Source: BM003 sp963783695 (GTDB lineage Bacteria; Pseudomonadota; Gammaproteobacteria; Steroidobacterales; BM003). From it: a stretch of DNA of 64,000 bases. How positions within the stretch are numbered: position 1 is the stretch's first letter; every line of letters begins with the position of its first letter. A program made the position numbers and the translations under genes. Positions 46,374 to 55,968 of the stretch are shown piece after piece. A model generated the notes under the pieces. It worked only from the letters and a program-made list of their open reading frames with translations. It was not told the DNA's origin and ran no database searches. The stretch covers positions 62,001 to 126,000 of the forward strand of contig CAWAOM010000001.1 of the NCBI GenBank assembly GCA_963783695.1, written 5' to 3'.

Positions 46374-48496
46374 ATCAAGCGGCAATTCGAATTGCCCCGT
46401 CAGTGCTTTTATTCGTTGCGGTTACCGCATCCGCTGCCGACTTCGGATCCGATGGGCCGCAGCAACTCGAGGAGATCATCGTTACGGCCACCCGATCCGA
46501 GCTTGCGCTCGGCGACGCGCCTTACTCGGTAAGCATGCTGAGTGACGCGACGCTGCGCGATAAGCGCCAGGTCAGGACGATTCCCGAGTCCTTGCGGGAA
46601 TTGCCGGGAATCATGGTGCAGAAAACGGCGCATGGTCAGGGGTCGCCGTTTATTCGCGGCTTCACCGGATTTCGCAACCTGTTGCTGATTGACGGGATCC
46701 GGCTCAACAACTCGGTGTTTCGCGACGGGCCCAACCAGTACTGGAACACGGTTGATCCGTTGAGCGTCAGCCGGCTGGAGATTGTTCGTGGGCCGTCGTC
46801 GGTGCTCTACGGCAGCGATGCGATAGGCGGAACCGTGCAGGTGCTGAGTCGCAGCTATGCGGATCTCGATGCGATCGACGGTATTGACGGTAATGCCTAT
46901 TATCGCTATGCCGATGCGGAAAGTTCGAACGTCTACCGGCTCGAGGCGGGATTCGGCGCGGCTAACGGTTTTTCGGCGTATGCGGGCGGGTCATACAAGG
47001 ATTTTGGCAATCTGGATGTGGCCGATCTCGGGGATCAGCACAACACCGGTTACGACGAGCATGACGTTGATACGCGGCTGGAGTACCAGTTTGCCGGTGG
47101 CAGCCGACTGGTGCTCGCCCATCAGTGGGTCGACCAGGATGACGCATGGCGTACCCATCGCACGATTTATGGAGAAAGCTGGCAGGGAACCGATGTCGGA
47201 AATGAATTGCGCCGCTCGCTGGACCAGGAGCGCAAGCTCACTTATCTGCAATGGCGTGAAGGAGAGTTGTTCGGTTTCCTCGAGGATGTGACCGCCAGCG
47301 TGTCCTATCACGACCAGGAGGAAGAGCGTGACCGGGTACGCTCGGACGGGCGTCGCGACGTCCAGGGCTTCGAGGTAGACACAACCGGCTTGTGGGTCCA
47401 GGCGGCGACGCCGAGCCGGCTCGGGCGCTTTACCTATGGCGCGGAGTGGTACCACGATGACGTCGACTCGTATCGCATTGATTACAACGCGGATGGTTCG
47501 TTGCGCGCTGACCGCCCGCAGGGCGCGGTTGCCGACGACTCGGAATACGACATGATAGCTGCGTTCGTGCAGGATCAGATCGACGTGGGCGATCGGTTGT
47601 CGCTGATCCTGGGTGGTCGCTACACGCGGGCGGAACTGGATGCCGGGACGGTGGTTGACCCGGAGACCGGCGGCACTTTTTCGTTCAATGAGGACTGGAA
47701 CGAGTTGACCGGCAGCGCGCGCGCCACCTATCGCCTGACTGATGGCGGCGGCTACCGCCTGTTCGGTGGTGTGTCGCAGGGATTTCGCGCGCCGAATCTC
47801 TCGGACATGACCCGATTCGACTCTAACCGCTCAAACGAGATCGAAACGCCGGTAACCGACCTCGACCCCGAGGAGTTCGTGACATTCGAGATCGGGCTCA
47901 AGGCGGGGCAAGATCGGTGGTGGGGCGAATTGAGTTATTACTACACTGATATTCAGGACATGATCATCCGCACGCCGACCGGGCGCGTGGTCGATGGCGA
48001 GAACGAGGTCACGAAGAAGAATTCAGGTGACGGCGATGTGCAGGGTGTCGAGCTGCAGCTTGGGGTAAAACTGACCGACGCCGTTACCTGGTTCGGCACC
48101 GGTACATGGATGGACGGTGACGTCGATACCTTTCCGACTTCGGAGCCGGTAAAGGTCTCGGAGACAATTGATCGCGAAATGCCGCTGACGCTGCATACCG
48201 GTTTGCGCTGGGTCGGCGTCGATGGCCGGCTGTGGCTGGAAGGGCTGCTGTCGTATGCGGAAGAGCAGGACGATCTTTCCACCCGGGATGCGGCCGATAC
48301 CCAGCGCATACCGCCGGGCGGGACGCCCGACTACACGGTGCTGACACTGCGCAGCCACTTCCAGGTCACGCGTCATCTCGGCATTGCGCTGGCGCTGGAA
48401 AACGTCACTGACGAGGATTACCGTATCCACGGCTCCGGAATCAATGAGCCCGGCCGCAATTTCGCCATGACTTTGATCTGGCGCCCGCATCGCTGA
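46367..48496 (+). CDS. TonB-dependent receptor (sigma-54-promoter-linked)
   Basis: A 709-residue outer-membrane receptor. Signal peptide MVNQAAIRIAPSVLLFVA ends near ASAADF; the TonB box is EEIIVTATR. Plug: SLRELPGIMVQKTAHGQGSP, FIRGFTGFRNLLLIDGIRLN, RLEIVRGPSSVLYGSDAIGG. The barrel includes GGYRLFGGVSQGFRAPNLSD and ends LIWRPHR. The plug wording is closest to haem/siderophore-type receptors, but no substrate can be assigned. It sits alone: no ABC transporter or TonB gene is adjacent, and the upstream operon (radical SAM/methyltransferase/YdjY) is separated by the promoter. Longer in-frame starts from 46208 lack a signal peptide at their N-terminus. Confidence 0.88.
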   Translation: MVNQAAIRIAPSVLLFVAVTASAADFGSDGPQQLEEIIVTATRSELALGDAPYSVSMLSDATLRDKRQVRTIPESLRELPGIMVQKTAHGQGSPFIRGFTGFRNLLLIDGIRLNNSVFRDGPNQYWNTVDPLSVSRLEIVRGPSSVLYGSDAIGGTVQVLSRSYADLDAIDGIDGNAYYRYADAESSNVYRLEAGFGAANGFSAYAGGSYKDFGNLDVADLGDQHNTGYDEHDVDTRLEYQFAGGSRLVLAHQWVDQDDAWRTHRTIYGESWQGTDVGNELRRSLDQERKLTYLQWREGELFGFLEDVTASVSYHDQEEERDRVRSDGRRDVQGFEVDTTGLWVQAATPSRLGRFTYGAEWYHDDVDSYRIDYNADGSLRADRPQGAVADDSEYDMIAAFVQDQIDVGDRLSLILGGRYTRAELDAGTVVDPETGGTFSFNEDWNELTGSARATYRLTDGGGYRLFGGVSQGFRAPNLSDMTRFDSNRSNEIETPVTDLDPEEFVTFEIGLKAGQDRWWGELSYYYTDIQDMIIRTPTGRVVDGENEVTKKNSGDGDVQGVELQLGVKLTDAVTWFGTGTWMDGDVDTFPTSEPVKVSETIDREMPLTLHTGLRWVGVDGRLWLEGLLSYAEEQDDLSTRDAADTQRIPPGGTPDYTVLTLRSHFQVTRHLGIALALENVTDEDYRIHGSGINEPGRNFAMTLIWRPHR

Positions 48497-49229
48497 ACCG
48501 ATTGCCGCCAGTCGCCGCTGCGCCGCCTGGGATCCCGGGTGAGGGGCGCTGGTTCACTCCACTATGCCTGATAGTAATATCAATAAATATATATAAAACA
48601 ATATATAAAAGTTTATATTTAATCTAATTTATATTATTTTTTTCAACCTGGTCGGAGGCCCGGTGACAAACGCCCGGGCTGCAGGTCTTCGATGTAATCC
48701 GATTCAATTGGTTCGCGAGCTCCTGGACGCAACTGAGGGCGATATCGATGTATGGCAGGCCTGGGCTCGTTGCCCTGACCTCATCGGGCTCAATTTGGCA
48801 AAGGGCAGCGCCAGTGCACAGACACTCATCAGCGCTGCGGCTGCTGCGGTAATCAACTGGTAGTCGAGTTTGAATTTCACATTGAATCCCGTGTCGGAGC
48901 TTGCGGCCTCGACCCCCGCTGAGTCGTGGATTCATGGCTCGTGGGGTGAGAACCCGATCGCCGTGGAGAGTGCTTGCGAGTTGGCGGCGGGCAGGAGTCG
49001 CCGCTTTAACGAGCGCGTAGCGGGTTTGAATCGGTCGCCACTGACAAACTTCGGTTTGCGCCATGGTCCGGGTGATTTTGGGTCGGTCGTCACGAGCGCC
49101 GCAGTGTGATGCCGCAGTTTGGCGAGGCGGCGCGGTGCATGCGGAGCCGCCGCCTGGGGCCGGCGCAGTGATTGGGTGGCAATGCTGGTGTAGAATCCGC
49201 GCCTCGCATTCCCCGCCCCGGTGTACCCC
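48497..49229. other. 733-base intergenic region upstream of typA
   Basis: A strikingly AT-rich block at about 48565-48645 (many TATA/ATAT steps, a run of seven T at 48637-48643) stands in GC-rich DNA. The rest (48650-49200) has open frames on both strands without ribosome sites. A minus-strand GTG at 48880 opens a stretch resembling a signal peptide (KFKLDYQLITAAAAALMSVC), but the frame then turns non-coding and stops at 48704; this could be a decayed exported-protein gene. A possible -10 element TAGAAT at 49191-49196 precedes typA. Nothing else is supported. Confidence 0.45.
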
Positions 49230-51047
49230 ATGATTAACCAGCTTCGCAATATTGCGATCATTGCCCATGTCGACCACGGCAAAACCACGCTCGTGGATCA
49301 GTTGCTACGGCAATCCGGCACGCTTGACGCGCGCAAGGTCCTGCCGGATCGGGTAATGGACTCGGGCGATCTCGAGCGTGAGCGTGGAATTACGATTCTT
49401 TCAAAAAATACAGCGCTGAGCTGGGGTGACTACCGGATCAATATTGTCGATACACCCGGGCACGCCGATTTTGGCGGCGAGGTCGAGCGGGTGCTTTCGA
49501 TGGTCGATTCGGTGCTGTTGCTGGTCGATGCCGTTGACGGGCCCATGCCACAAACCCGCTTTGTAACGCAGAAGGCTTTTTCTCATGGCCTGAAGCCAAT
49601 CGTTGTCGTCAACAAAATCGATCGCGACGGGGCGCGGCCGCACTGGGTGCTGGATCAGACTTTCGAACTGTTCGACCGCCTCGGCGCGACCGACGAGCAA
49701 CTCGACTTCGCGGTGGTTTATGCGTCCGCGCTTCAGGGTCATGCAAGTCTCGATCTCGATGTTCCTGGCAGCGACATGACGGCGCTGTTTCAGACGATCG
49801 TCGATCAGTGTCCGCCGCCAGCGGTGGATCCCGACGGGCCTTTGCAGTTGCAGTTGAGCTCGCTTGACTATTCCAGTTACCTCGGCGCGATTGGGATCGG
49901 CCGTATCGCCCGCGGCACGATGCGGCGCAATCAGGCAGTCAGCGTGGTCGATCTCGCCGGGCATCGGCGTGAGGAGCGAGTCAGCAAGTTGCTGGGCTTT
50001 CTCGGGCTTGAGCGGGTTGCGATAGAGGAGGCCAGCGCCGGCGATATCGTGGCGGTAGCCGGAATCAATCACCCGCAGATTTCGGACACTCTGTGCGATC
50101 CGCAAAAGGTCGAAGCGCTTCGGCCGCTGACGGTGGACGAGCCGACCATCAGCATGACATTCGAGACCAATACGTCACCGTTTGTCGGTCGCGACGGTAA
50201 GTTTGTTACCAGCCGCCAGGTGCAGGAACGGTTGTTTCGCGAGGCGATGCACAATGTCGCGCTGCGGGTAGAGGAAACATCGGACCCGGAGAAGTTCAAT
50301 GTGTCCGGGCGCGGCGAATTGCATCTGGCCATTCTGCTCGAGACGATGCGGCGCGAGGGTTACGAGCTGGCCGTCTCGCGCCCGCGAGTGGTGCTGCGCG
50401 ACACCGATGCCGGGCAGGAAGAGCCATACGAAGTCCTGACAGTTGACGTCGAGAGCGATCACCAGGGTGCCGTGATGGAGGGTTTGGGCAGCCGCGGAGG
50501 GCAACTGGAGAACATGATCCCGGACGGCAAGGGCCGGGTTCGGCTCGATTACCTGATTCCGGCCAGAGGGCTGATCGGCTTTCAGAGCCTGTTCCGCACG
50601 CTGACCTCGGGCAGCGGTCTGATGCATCACGTCTTCGACCACTATGGCCCGCTTACCAGCCCGCGCGCCGCGCGTCGGCAATCCGGCGTGTTGATTTCAA
50701 ACGGCACTGGCAAAGCGCTTGCCTACGCCTTGTTCAATCTGCAGGAGCGAGGGCGACTGTTCATTGCGCCGGGCGATGATGTCTACGAGGGCCAGGTCAT
50801 CGGCGAACACAGCCGTGACAATGATCTCACCGTCAATCCGCTGAAAGCGAAGCAGCTGACCAATATCCGCGCGGCGGGCAAAGACGACTCGATTCTGCTG
50901 ACGCCGCCCGTCAGGTTCTCGCTCGAGCAGGCGATGGAGTTCATCAACGACGATGAGCTCGTCGAAGTTACGCCGGGAAATATCCGGCTGCGCAAGCGGT
51001 TTTTGAAAGAGAGCGATCGCAAGCGCGCATCTCGGCAAAAAGACTGA
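49230..51047 (+). CDS. typA: Ribosome-associated GTPase TypA/BipA
   Basis: A 605-residue translational GTPase. The start MINQLRNIAIIAHVDHGKTT aligns with E. coli BipA (MIEKLRNIAIIAHVDHGKTT), so the ATG at 49230 is chosen over a GTG nine bases upstream. G motifs: AHVDHGKTT (G1), RERGITI (G2), DTPGHADFGGE (G3), VVNKIDRDGARP (G4). EF-G-like domains III and V and the BipA-specific C-terminal domain are complete (LIPARGLIGFQSLFRTLTSG, VTPGNIRLRKRFL). The protein acts in 50S ribosome assembly at low temperature and in stress and biofilm responses. The 14-base inverted repeat GGCGCGAGCGCGCC at 51053-51066 and the GCGG-T6-CCGC that follows may terminate it. Confidence 0.96.
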   Translation: MINQLRNIAIIAHVDHGKTTLVDQLLRQSGTLDARKVLPDRVMDSGDLERERGITILSKNTALSWGDYRINIVDTPGHADFGGEVERVLSMVDSVLLLVDAVDGPMPQTRFVTQKAFSHGLKPIVVVNKIDRDGARPHWVLDQTFELFDRLGATDEQLDFAVVYASALQGHASLDLDVPGSDMTALFQTIVDQCPPPAVDPDGPLQLQLSSLDYSSYLGAIGIGRIARGTMRRNQAVSVVDLAGHRREERVSKLLGFLGLERVAIEEASAGDIVAVAGINHPQISDTLCDPQKVEALRPLTVDEPTISMTFETNTSPFVGRDGKFVTSRQVQERLFREAMHNVALRVEETSDPEKFNVSGRGELHLAILLETMRREGYELAVSRPRVVLRDTDAGQEEPYEVLTVDVESDHQGAVMEGLGSRGGQLENMIPDGKGRVRLDYLIPARGLIGFQSLFRTLTSGSGLMHHVFDHYGPLTSPRAARRQSGVLISNGTGKALAYALFNLQERGRLFIAPGDDVYEGQVIGEHSRDNDLTVNPLKAKQLTNIRAAGKDDSILLTPPVRFSLEQAMEFINDDELVEVTPGNIRLRKRFLKESDRKRASRQKD

Positions 51048-51452
51048 GACGCGGCGCGAGCGCGCCTGACCTGCGGTTTTTTCCGCTGACGCAAAATTGC
51101 GGTGGCTATGCGCTGGCGGCAGCGCCGCCGAGACGGAAGGTGGCGTCCGAATACGGCCGTTCAGTCAAGGCAAAAAGTTAGAATAATAGTCATAAAGACT
51201 TCGTAACATTCAGTATTTAATAATAAAAAATAATATACCGGGATAATTTTCCCAATTCCCCGTCAAAGCGAGAGGCTCGTCACATCGAACGCTTCACTGT
51301 CTGACTATCCTACGACTCTGGGAGAGCAGTGCGTCCGTTGTTCGCAAGTTCCGCGGCCGCAAAACAGGGCAATAACCCGGCAAACCGCATTGTTGGCGCG
51401 GGTTGTTAAGCGTATTGCTGAAACAAAAAGCGCTGGATCTGGACAGCAGCCG
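51048..51452. other. Intergenic region between typA and the GGDEF/EAL gene
   Basis: The first 30 bases hold a likely terminator (inverted repeat at 51053-51066, then a GCGG/CCGC hairpin with six T in the loop). From 51180 to 51260 the DNA is AT-rich and contains the small hairpin GGGATAATTTTCCC. A promoter for the downstream gene is likely here. The coding frame of the next gene is open from a TTG at 51390, so its start could lie in this interval. Confidence 0.45.
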
Positions 51453-54400
51453 ATGCACGACTTGCTGAAAAAACAGCTGGAACTTGCTGGCGGAAATGAC
51501 GCCGGAGGGCTGGACGTGGCCGAGTTGTTGCGGCTTGTCAGTCGTTCCTATGCGAAGTTGTCCCAGCCGATGCCCGGGGCCGCACAGTCCGGAGTATTCC
51601 AGGCGCCAATCCGGGAATCTTCGCTGGCAAGTCTGGTTCTCGATCATGTCAAAGATGCAATTTTGACTGTCGACAGCTGGGGTCTGATTGAGTCCGTCAA
51701 TCCGACCTGTGAACGTTTGTTTGGCTATCGCGGCGACGAAGTCGCAGGCCGCAGTCTGGACCTTCTGCTTCCCGGCTCAGGGCAGCGAAAGTGGGTGGAC
51801 TACCTCGAGACTCTCGCGGCGCCGCTGGGCGATACCCATGCCGATCTCGCTGCCCATGAAGCGTTGGCGCGACATCGCAATGGCAGCGAATTTGCGGTTG
51901 AACTAGCGGTCAGCACTTCGCAATTTCGTGCTCGTGACATTTTTGTCGTTTGCGCTCGGGATGTGACCGAGCGCAAGCATGCTGAACTGGAATTGCGGGA
52001 AAGCGAGGCACGCAACAAGACGCTGGTCGATCACGCGCCTGAGGCGATTGTCGTATTCGATGTGGATTCCGGACGTTTTGCCGATGTCAACGAGAACGCG
52101 GTCGGCTTGTTCGGGATGTCGCGCGAGCAGTTGCTCGCCGCGGGTCCGCGGGAAATAAGCCCGCGCAAGCAGCCCGACGGAACGTTGTCCTTCGGAATGG
52201 CGCGCGGGTATATTGCCGCGGCGCTAAACGGGGAGTTTCCGGTTTTCGAGTGGCACCATATCGGCGCCGAGGGCCGCGAAATCCCCTGCGAGGTGCGTCT
52301 TGCCCGCTTGCCATCTTCCAACCGCCGGCTGGTGCGTGGCAGCGTTACCGACATCAGCGAGCGCAAACGCGGGGAACTGCTCACCCGGATCGACAAGGAT
52401 ATCCTCGAACTCATTGCCGAGAATGTCGCGCTGCCGCGTATTCTCGACCGTCTCATTCTCGGCTTCGAGGAGGCCTTTCCCGGAGCGCGTTGTTCCGTCT
52501 ACCTGGCCGATGACGAGAAGCGCTGTTTGCGACTCGCGTCCGCTCCAAGTCTGCCGCAATCCCTGACGCAGTTTATTGACGGTTCGCAAATCGGCCCGGA
52601 TGGCAGCCACTGTGGCCAGGCGGTTTTTCACGGTCACCAGATCATTGCAAGGAATATGAGGGACTCGGGCGGCTGGGGCGATCTCGGCGATTTGGCGGAA
52701 CGGCACCGGCTTTACGCGTGTTGTTCGACTCCTGTGGTCGCCAGTTCACAGGCCGTTCTGGGTTCCTTCGCGGTATATCTGGGCGAACCGCGTGAGCCCA
52801 CGAGAAGCGAACATGACCTGATCGAGCGCATGACTCGCCTGGCCGCGATAGCGATAGAGCGTAACCGCGCAGAAGAATGCATGCGCGAGAGCGAGGCTCG
52901 TTACCGCAACCTCTTTGCAACGGTGGTTGACGGTGTCTACCAGACCTGCGCCGATGGCCGGCTGATTTCCGCTAACCCCGCCCTGGTGGAAATGCTCGGC
53001 TACAGCTCGGAGGAGGATTTCGGCGCGGTGGTGAGTATGAGCAGCCTTTACGCGAATCCTGACGATCGACTTACATTGTTCGACCGGTTGCGCCGTGACG
53101 GCAGCGTGCGAAATTTCGAGTATCGACTGCGGCGCAAAGACGGTCGTGAAATTGTTGTCATTGAGAATGCGCGTGCCGTTTATGACGAAAACGGCAAAAT
53201 CTGCAGCTACGAGGGAACGATCACCGACATCACCGAGCGCAAACGCGCCGAGATGGAGGTGTTCGAGCAAAAAGAGCGGGCGCAGGTCACGCTGCAATCC
53301 ATCGGCGATGCGGTCATTGCCTGTGATTCTCAGGGGCGCGTGGACTACATGAACCCGGCCGCGCAGACTCTGCTCGATTGCGAGTTGAGGCGGGCGGCGG
53401 GGACTGCCGTCGAAACCGTATTCGAGATGCACAGCCGGCTGACGGGGCAGGTACTGGAGAATCCGGTCACGCGGTGCCTGCGTGAGGGCCGCACTCTGGG
53501 TCTGTGTGAAAATTCGGTCATCGTAAATCGTCGCGGACAGCAGTTGTCGGTGCATGAGAGCGTGTCGCCGATTCGTGATCGGGATGGGAGCGTCGTTGGT
53601 GCCGTGATGGTGTTTCGCGATATGTGCCAGGACGGGCGGCTGCGGCGCCAGCTCTCGTACCAGGCCAGTCATGACGAACTGACCGGTCTGATCAACCGGC
53701 GCCAGTTCGAGAACTTCATTGATGATGCACTGATCGACAGTCGTGGCGACAAGAAGTCACGCCATGTCCTGCTTTATCTCGATCTCGATCAGTTCAAGGT
53801 GGTCAATGATCTTTGCGGCCACGGGGCGGGCGATCGGCTGCTGAAGAGAATTACCGGGGTATTGCATGGGGGCGTTGAAAGTACAGATGCCGTAGCGCGA
53901 CTCGGTGGAGACGAATTCGGCATCCTGCTCAAGCACTGCAAGCTGGAGAAGGGGATGCGGGTCGCCGAACAACTGTGTGAGGCGGTGCGGGCTCTGCGTT
54001 TCAACTGGCAGGAGCGGGCAATCAACGTCAGTGCCAGCATCGGGCTGGTCGCGATCGATTCGGCTTCGGAAACATCCTCCAGCGTACTGAGCGCCGCGGA
54101 TGTAGCCTGTTATGCGGCGAAAGAAGCGGGCCGCAACCGGGTCCATGTCTACCAGAGCAGCGACAGCGATGCCCATCATCGCGAAATGCTGTGGGTGTCG
54201 CAAATTACCAGCGCTGTCGAACACGATCGCCTCGAACTCTACTTTCAGCCGATCGTTCCGGTGGATGCGGACGAAGGCTTCGGCGGTCACTACGAATTGC
54301 TTCTGCGAATGCGTGGCGAGAATGGCGAGCTGATCCAGCCATCGGTCTTTATACCTGCGGCCGAGCGCTACAATCTGATGCCAACACTGGACCGCTGGGT

Positions 54401-54980
54401 GATAGAGCAGGCGCTGACCCTGGCCGATCGCTCGCGCAATGCGACGGGGGAGGCCGGTTATACATTGGCGATCAACCTCTCCGGTAACTCGCTAAGCGAT
54501 GCGTCGTTTCTCGAAGACGTTGCACGGCAAATTGCGGCTGAACATCTGCCGCCGCACGCACTGTGTTTCGAAATAACCGAGACGGCCGCCATCGCCAACC
54601 TCGGTAACGTTGCCCGCTTCATGCACGAGCTCAAGAGCATGGGTTGCCAGTTTGCTCTCGACGATTTTGGCAGCGGATTGTCTTCATTCGCCTATTTGAA
54701 AAACCTGCCGGTCGATTTCCTGAAGATCGACGGTCATTTTGTCGCCAATGTGCACAACGATATCGTCGATCGGCGAATGCTCGAGGCAATCGGCCAGGTG
54801 GCAGAAGCGCTGGGCATACGCACCGTGGCCGAGCGTGTGGAGACCCGCGCGATCCTAAATGAGTTGTCAGACATCGGGGTCGATTTTGCACAGGGCTTTT
54901 TCATCGCCCGGCCAGAGCCGGTAAGAGACTTCGACCGTTTTAGCCGCAGGCTGCGGCGAAATTCATTGCGACTGGCCTGA
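51453..54980 (+). CDS. Multi-sensor PAS/GAF GGDEF-EAL cyclic-di-GMP protein
   Basis: A 1175-residue soluble protein. Two PAS domains (about residues 65-180 and 185-310), a GAF domain (about 325-465; FEEAFPGARCSVYLADDEKR), two more PAS domains (about 475-600 and 605-725; ITDITERKRAEME), a GGDEF domain with intact GGDEF at 818-822, and an EAL domain at about 910-1160. The EAL signature reads ELL (948-950), keeping the metal-binding Glu; CFEITETAAIANL, DDFGSGLSSFAYLKNL and FLKIDGHFV are present, so phosphodiesterase activity is plausible. The inhibitory RxxD site before GGDEF is absent (ESTD). Either or both activities on cyclic di-GMP are possible. The start may be a TTG at 51390. Confidence 0.9.
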   Translation: MHDLLKKQLELAGGNDAGGLDVAELLRLVSRSYAKLSQPMPGAAQSGVFQAPIRESSLASLVLDHVKDAILTVDSWGLIESVNPTCERLFGYRGDEVAGRSLDLLLPGSGQRKWVDYLETLAAPLGDTHADLAAHEALARHRNGSEFAVELAVSTSQFRARDIFVVCARDVTERKHAELELRESEARNKTLVDHAPEAIVVFDVDSGRFADVNENAVGLFGMSREQLLAAGPREISPRKQPDGTLSFGMARGYIAAALNGEFPVFEWHHIGAEGREIPCEVRLARLPSSNRRLVRGSVTDISERKRGELLTRIDKDILELIAENVALPRILDRLILGFEEAFPGARCSVYLADDEKRCLRLASAPSLPQSLTQFIDGSQIGPDGSHCGQAVFHGHQIIARNMRDSGGWGDLGDLAERHRLYACCSTPVVASSQAVLGSFAVYLGEPREPTRSEHDLIERMTRLAAIAIERNRAEECMRESEARYRNLFATVVDGVYQTCADGRLISANPALVEMLGYSSEEDFGAVVSMSSLYANPDDRLTLFDRLRRDGSVRNFEYRLRRKDGREIVVIENARAVYDENGKICSYEGTITDITERKRAEMEVFEQKERAQVTLQSIGDAVIACDSQGRVDYMNPAAQTLLDCELRRAAGTAVETVFEMHSRLTGQVLENPVTRCLREGRTLGLCENSVIVNRRGQQLSVHESVSPIRDRDGSVVGAVMVFRDMCQDGRLRRQLSYQASHDELTGLINRRQFENFIDDALIDSRGDKKSRHVLLYLDLDQFKVVNDLCGHGAGDRLLKRITGVLHGGVESTDAVARLGGDEFGILLKHCKLEKGMRVAEQLCEAVRALRFNWQERAINVSASIGLVAIDSASETSSSVLSAADVACYAAKEAGRNRVHVYQSSDSDAHHREMLWVSQITSAVEHDRLELYFQPIVPVDADEGFGGHYELLLRMRGENGELIQPSVFIPAAERYNLMPTLDRWVIEQALTLADRSRNATGEAGYTLAINLSGNSLSDASFLEDVARQIAAEHLPPHALCFEITETAAIANLGNVARFMHELKSMGCQFALDDFGSGLSSFAYLKNLPVDFLKIDGHFVANVHNDIVDRRMLEAIGQVAEALGIRTVAERVETRAILNELSDIGVDFAQGFFIARPEPVRDFDRFSRRLRRNSLRLA

Positions 54981-55110
54981 GTACCGGGCGGGCGCTGCAG
55001 CGTCCGCGCCACGGTGTCACTGCGGCAGCTATCCCGATCGGGTTGCGCTTGCAGCCGCTGCGGGGGCGGATTAAGCTCTGACGGGTCTCGTACCTGCCAC
55101 TGGTCGCGTC

Positions 55111-55968
55111 TTGCAGAATAAGAACTCGAAATCGCGGACGGACGAACAAAGCGAACCGGTCGCAAATCGATCCGGGTCGGCGTTGCTTGGTCCCGCTGAC
55201 CCGGCGCCGTTCGAGGTTGTCAATGCCGATGGCGCAGGTACTGCCTTACTTGTTTGCGATCATGCCAGCCGTGCGATTCCTGCCGCGCTGGACAATCTCG
55301 GCCTGCCTGAGGCCGCGCTGGATCGTCATATTGCCCGCGACATTGGAGCCGCCGAGCTGACGCGAAGCCTCGCTCGTCTGCTCGATGCATCGGCTGTGCT
55401 CGCCGGTTTCTCGCGCCTCGTCGTCGATTGTAATCGAGCCCTCGACGATCCCACCGCCTTTCTGGCAGTCAGCGACGGTGACATTGTGCCGGGTAACCGC
55501 GATCTGGATGGCGCCGCTAAAGCGCTGCGCGAACACGAAGTCTACTGGCCGTTTCACCAGGCTATCGAGGCGCAACTCGACGAACACCGGTTGTTCGGCC
55601 GGACGCCTGCCTTGATTGCGATCCATAGCTTCACACCGTTTTTTGACAGCCGCGCCAGGCCGTGGGAGATCGGTGTGTTGTGGGACAAGGATCCGCGCAT
55701 ACCGCTGCCGTTGATCGGCGGACTGCGCGACAGCGGCGTCGTGGTCGGCGACAATCAGCCGTACTCGGGAAAACATCCGGCGGACTTTACAATCGACCAT
55801 CATGGCGAGGAGGCTGGATTGCCCTGCGTATCGATTGAGATTCGACAGGATCTGGTGCGCTCGCCGGAGGGCGTCGCACAGTGGAGCCGGCTACTTGGCA
55901 AAGTGCTAGCCGATATTCTCGCCAACGACGGCCTGTATCGTCCGCGAGAGAGGGAGAACCTGATATGA
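55111..55968 (+). CDS. N-formylglutamate amidohydrolase-family protein
   Basis: A 285-residue enzyme of the FGase family (PF05013). ALLVCDHASRAIPAAL (His of the metal site), ARDIGAAELTRSLARLLDAS, FSRLVVDCNRALDDP, IAIHSFTPFF and DNQPYSGKHPADFTIDHHGE are the conserved segments. Stand-alone members paired with YbdK-like ligases occur widely; their substrate may be an N-formyl amino acid or another amide rather than formylglutamate of histidine catabolism, as no hut genes are present. The first available start is a TTG at 55111; the exact start is uncertain because the first 30 residues are unconserved. The stop overlaps the ybdK-like ATG by four bases. Confidence 0.87.
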   Translation: MQNKNSKSRTDEQSEPVANRSGSALLGPADPAPFEVVNADGAGTALLVCDHASRAIPAALDNLGLPEAALDRHIARDIGAAELTRSLARLLDASAVLAGFSRLVVDCNRALDDPTAFLAVSDGDIVPGNRDLDGAAKALREHEVYWPFHQAIEAQLDEHRLFGRTPALIAIHSFTPFFDSRARPWEIGVLWDKDPRIPLPLIGGLRDSGVVVGDNQPYSGKHPADFTIDHHGEEAGLPCVSIEIRQDLVRSPEGVAQWSRLLGKVLADILANDGLYRPRERENLI

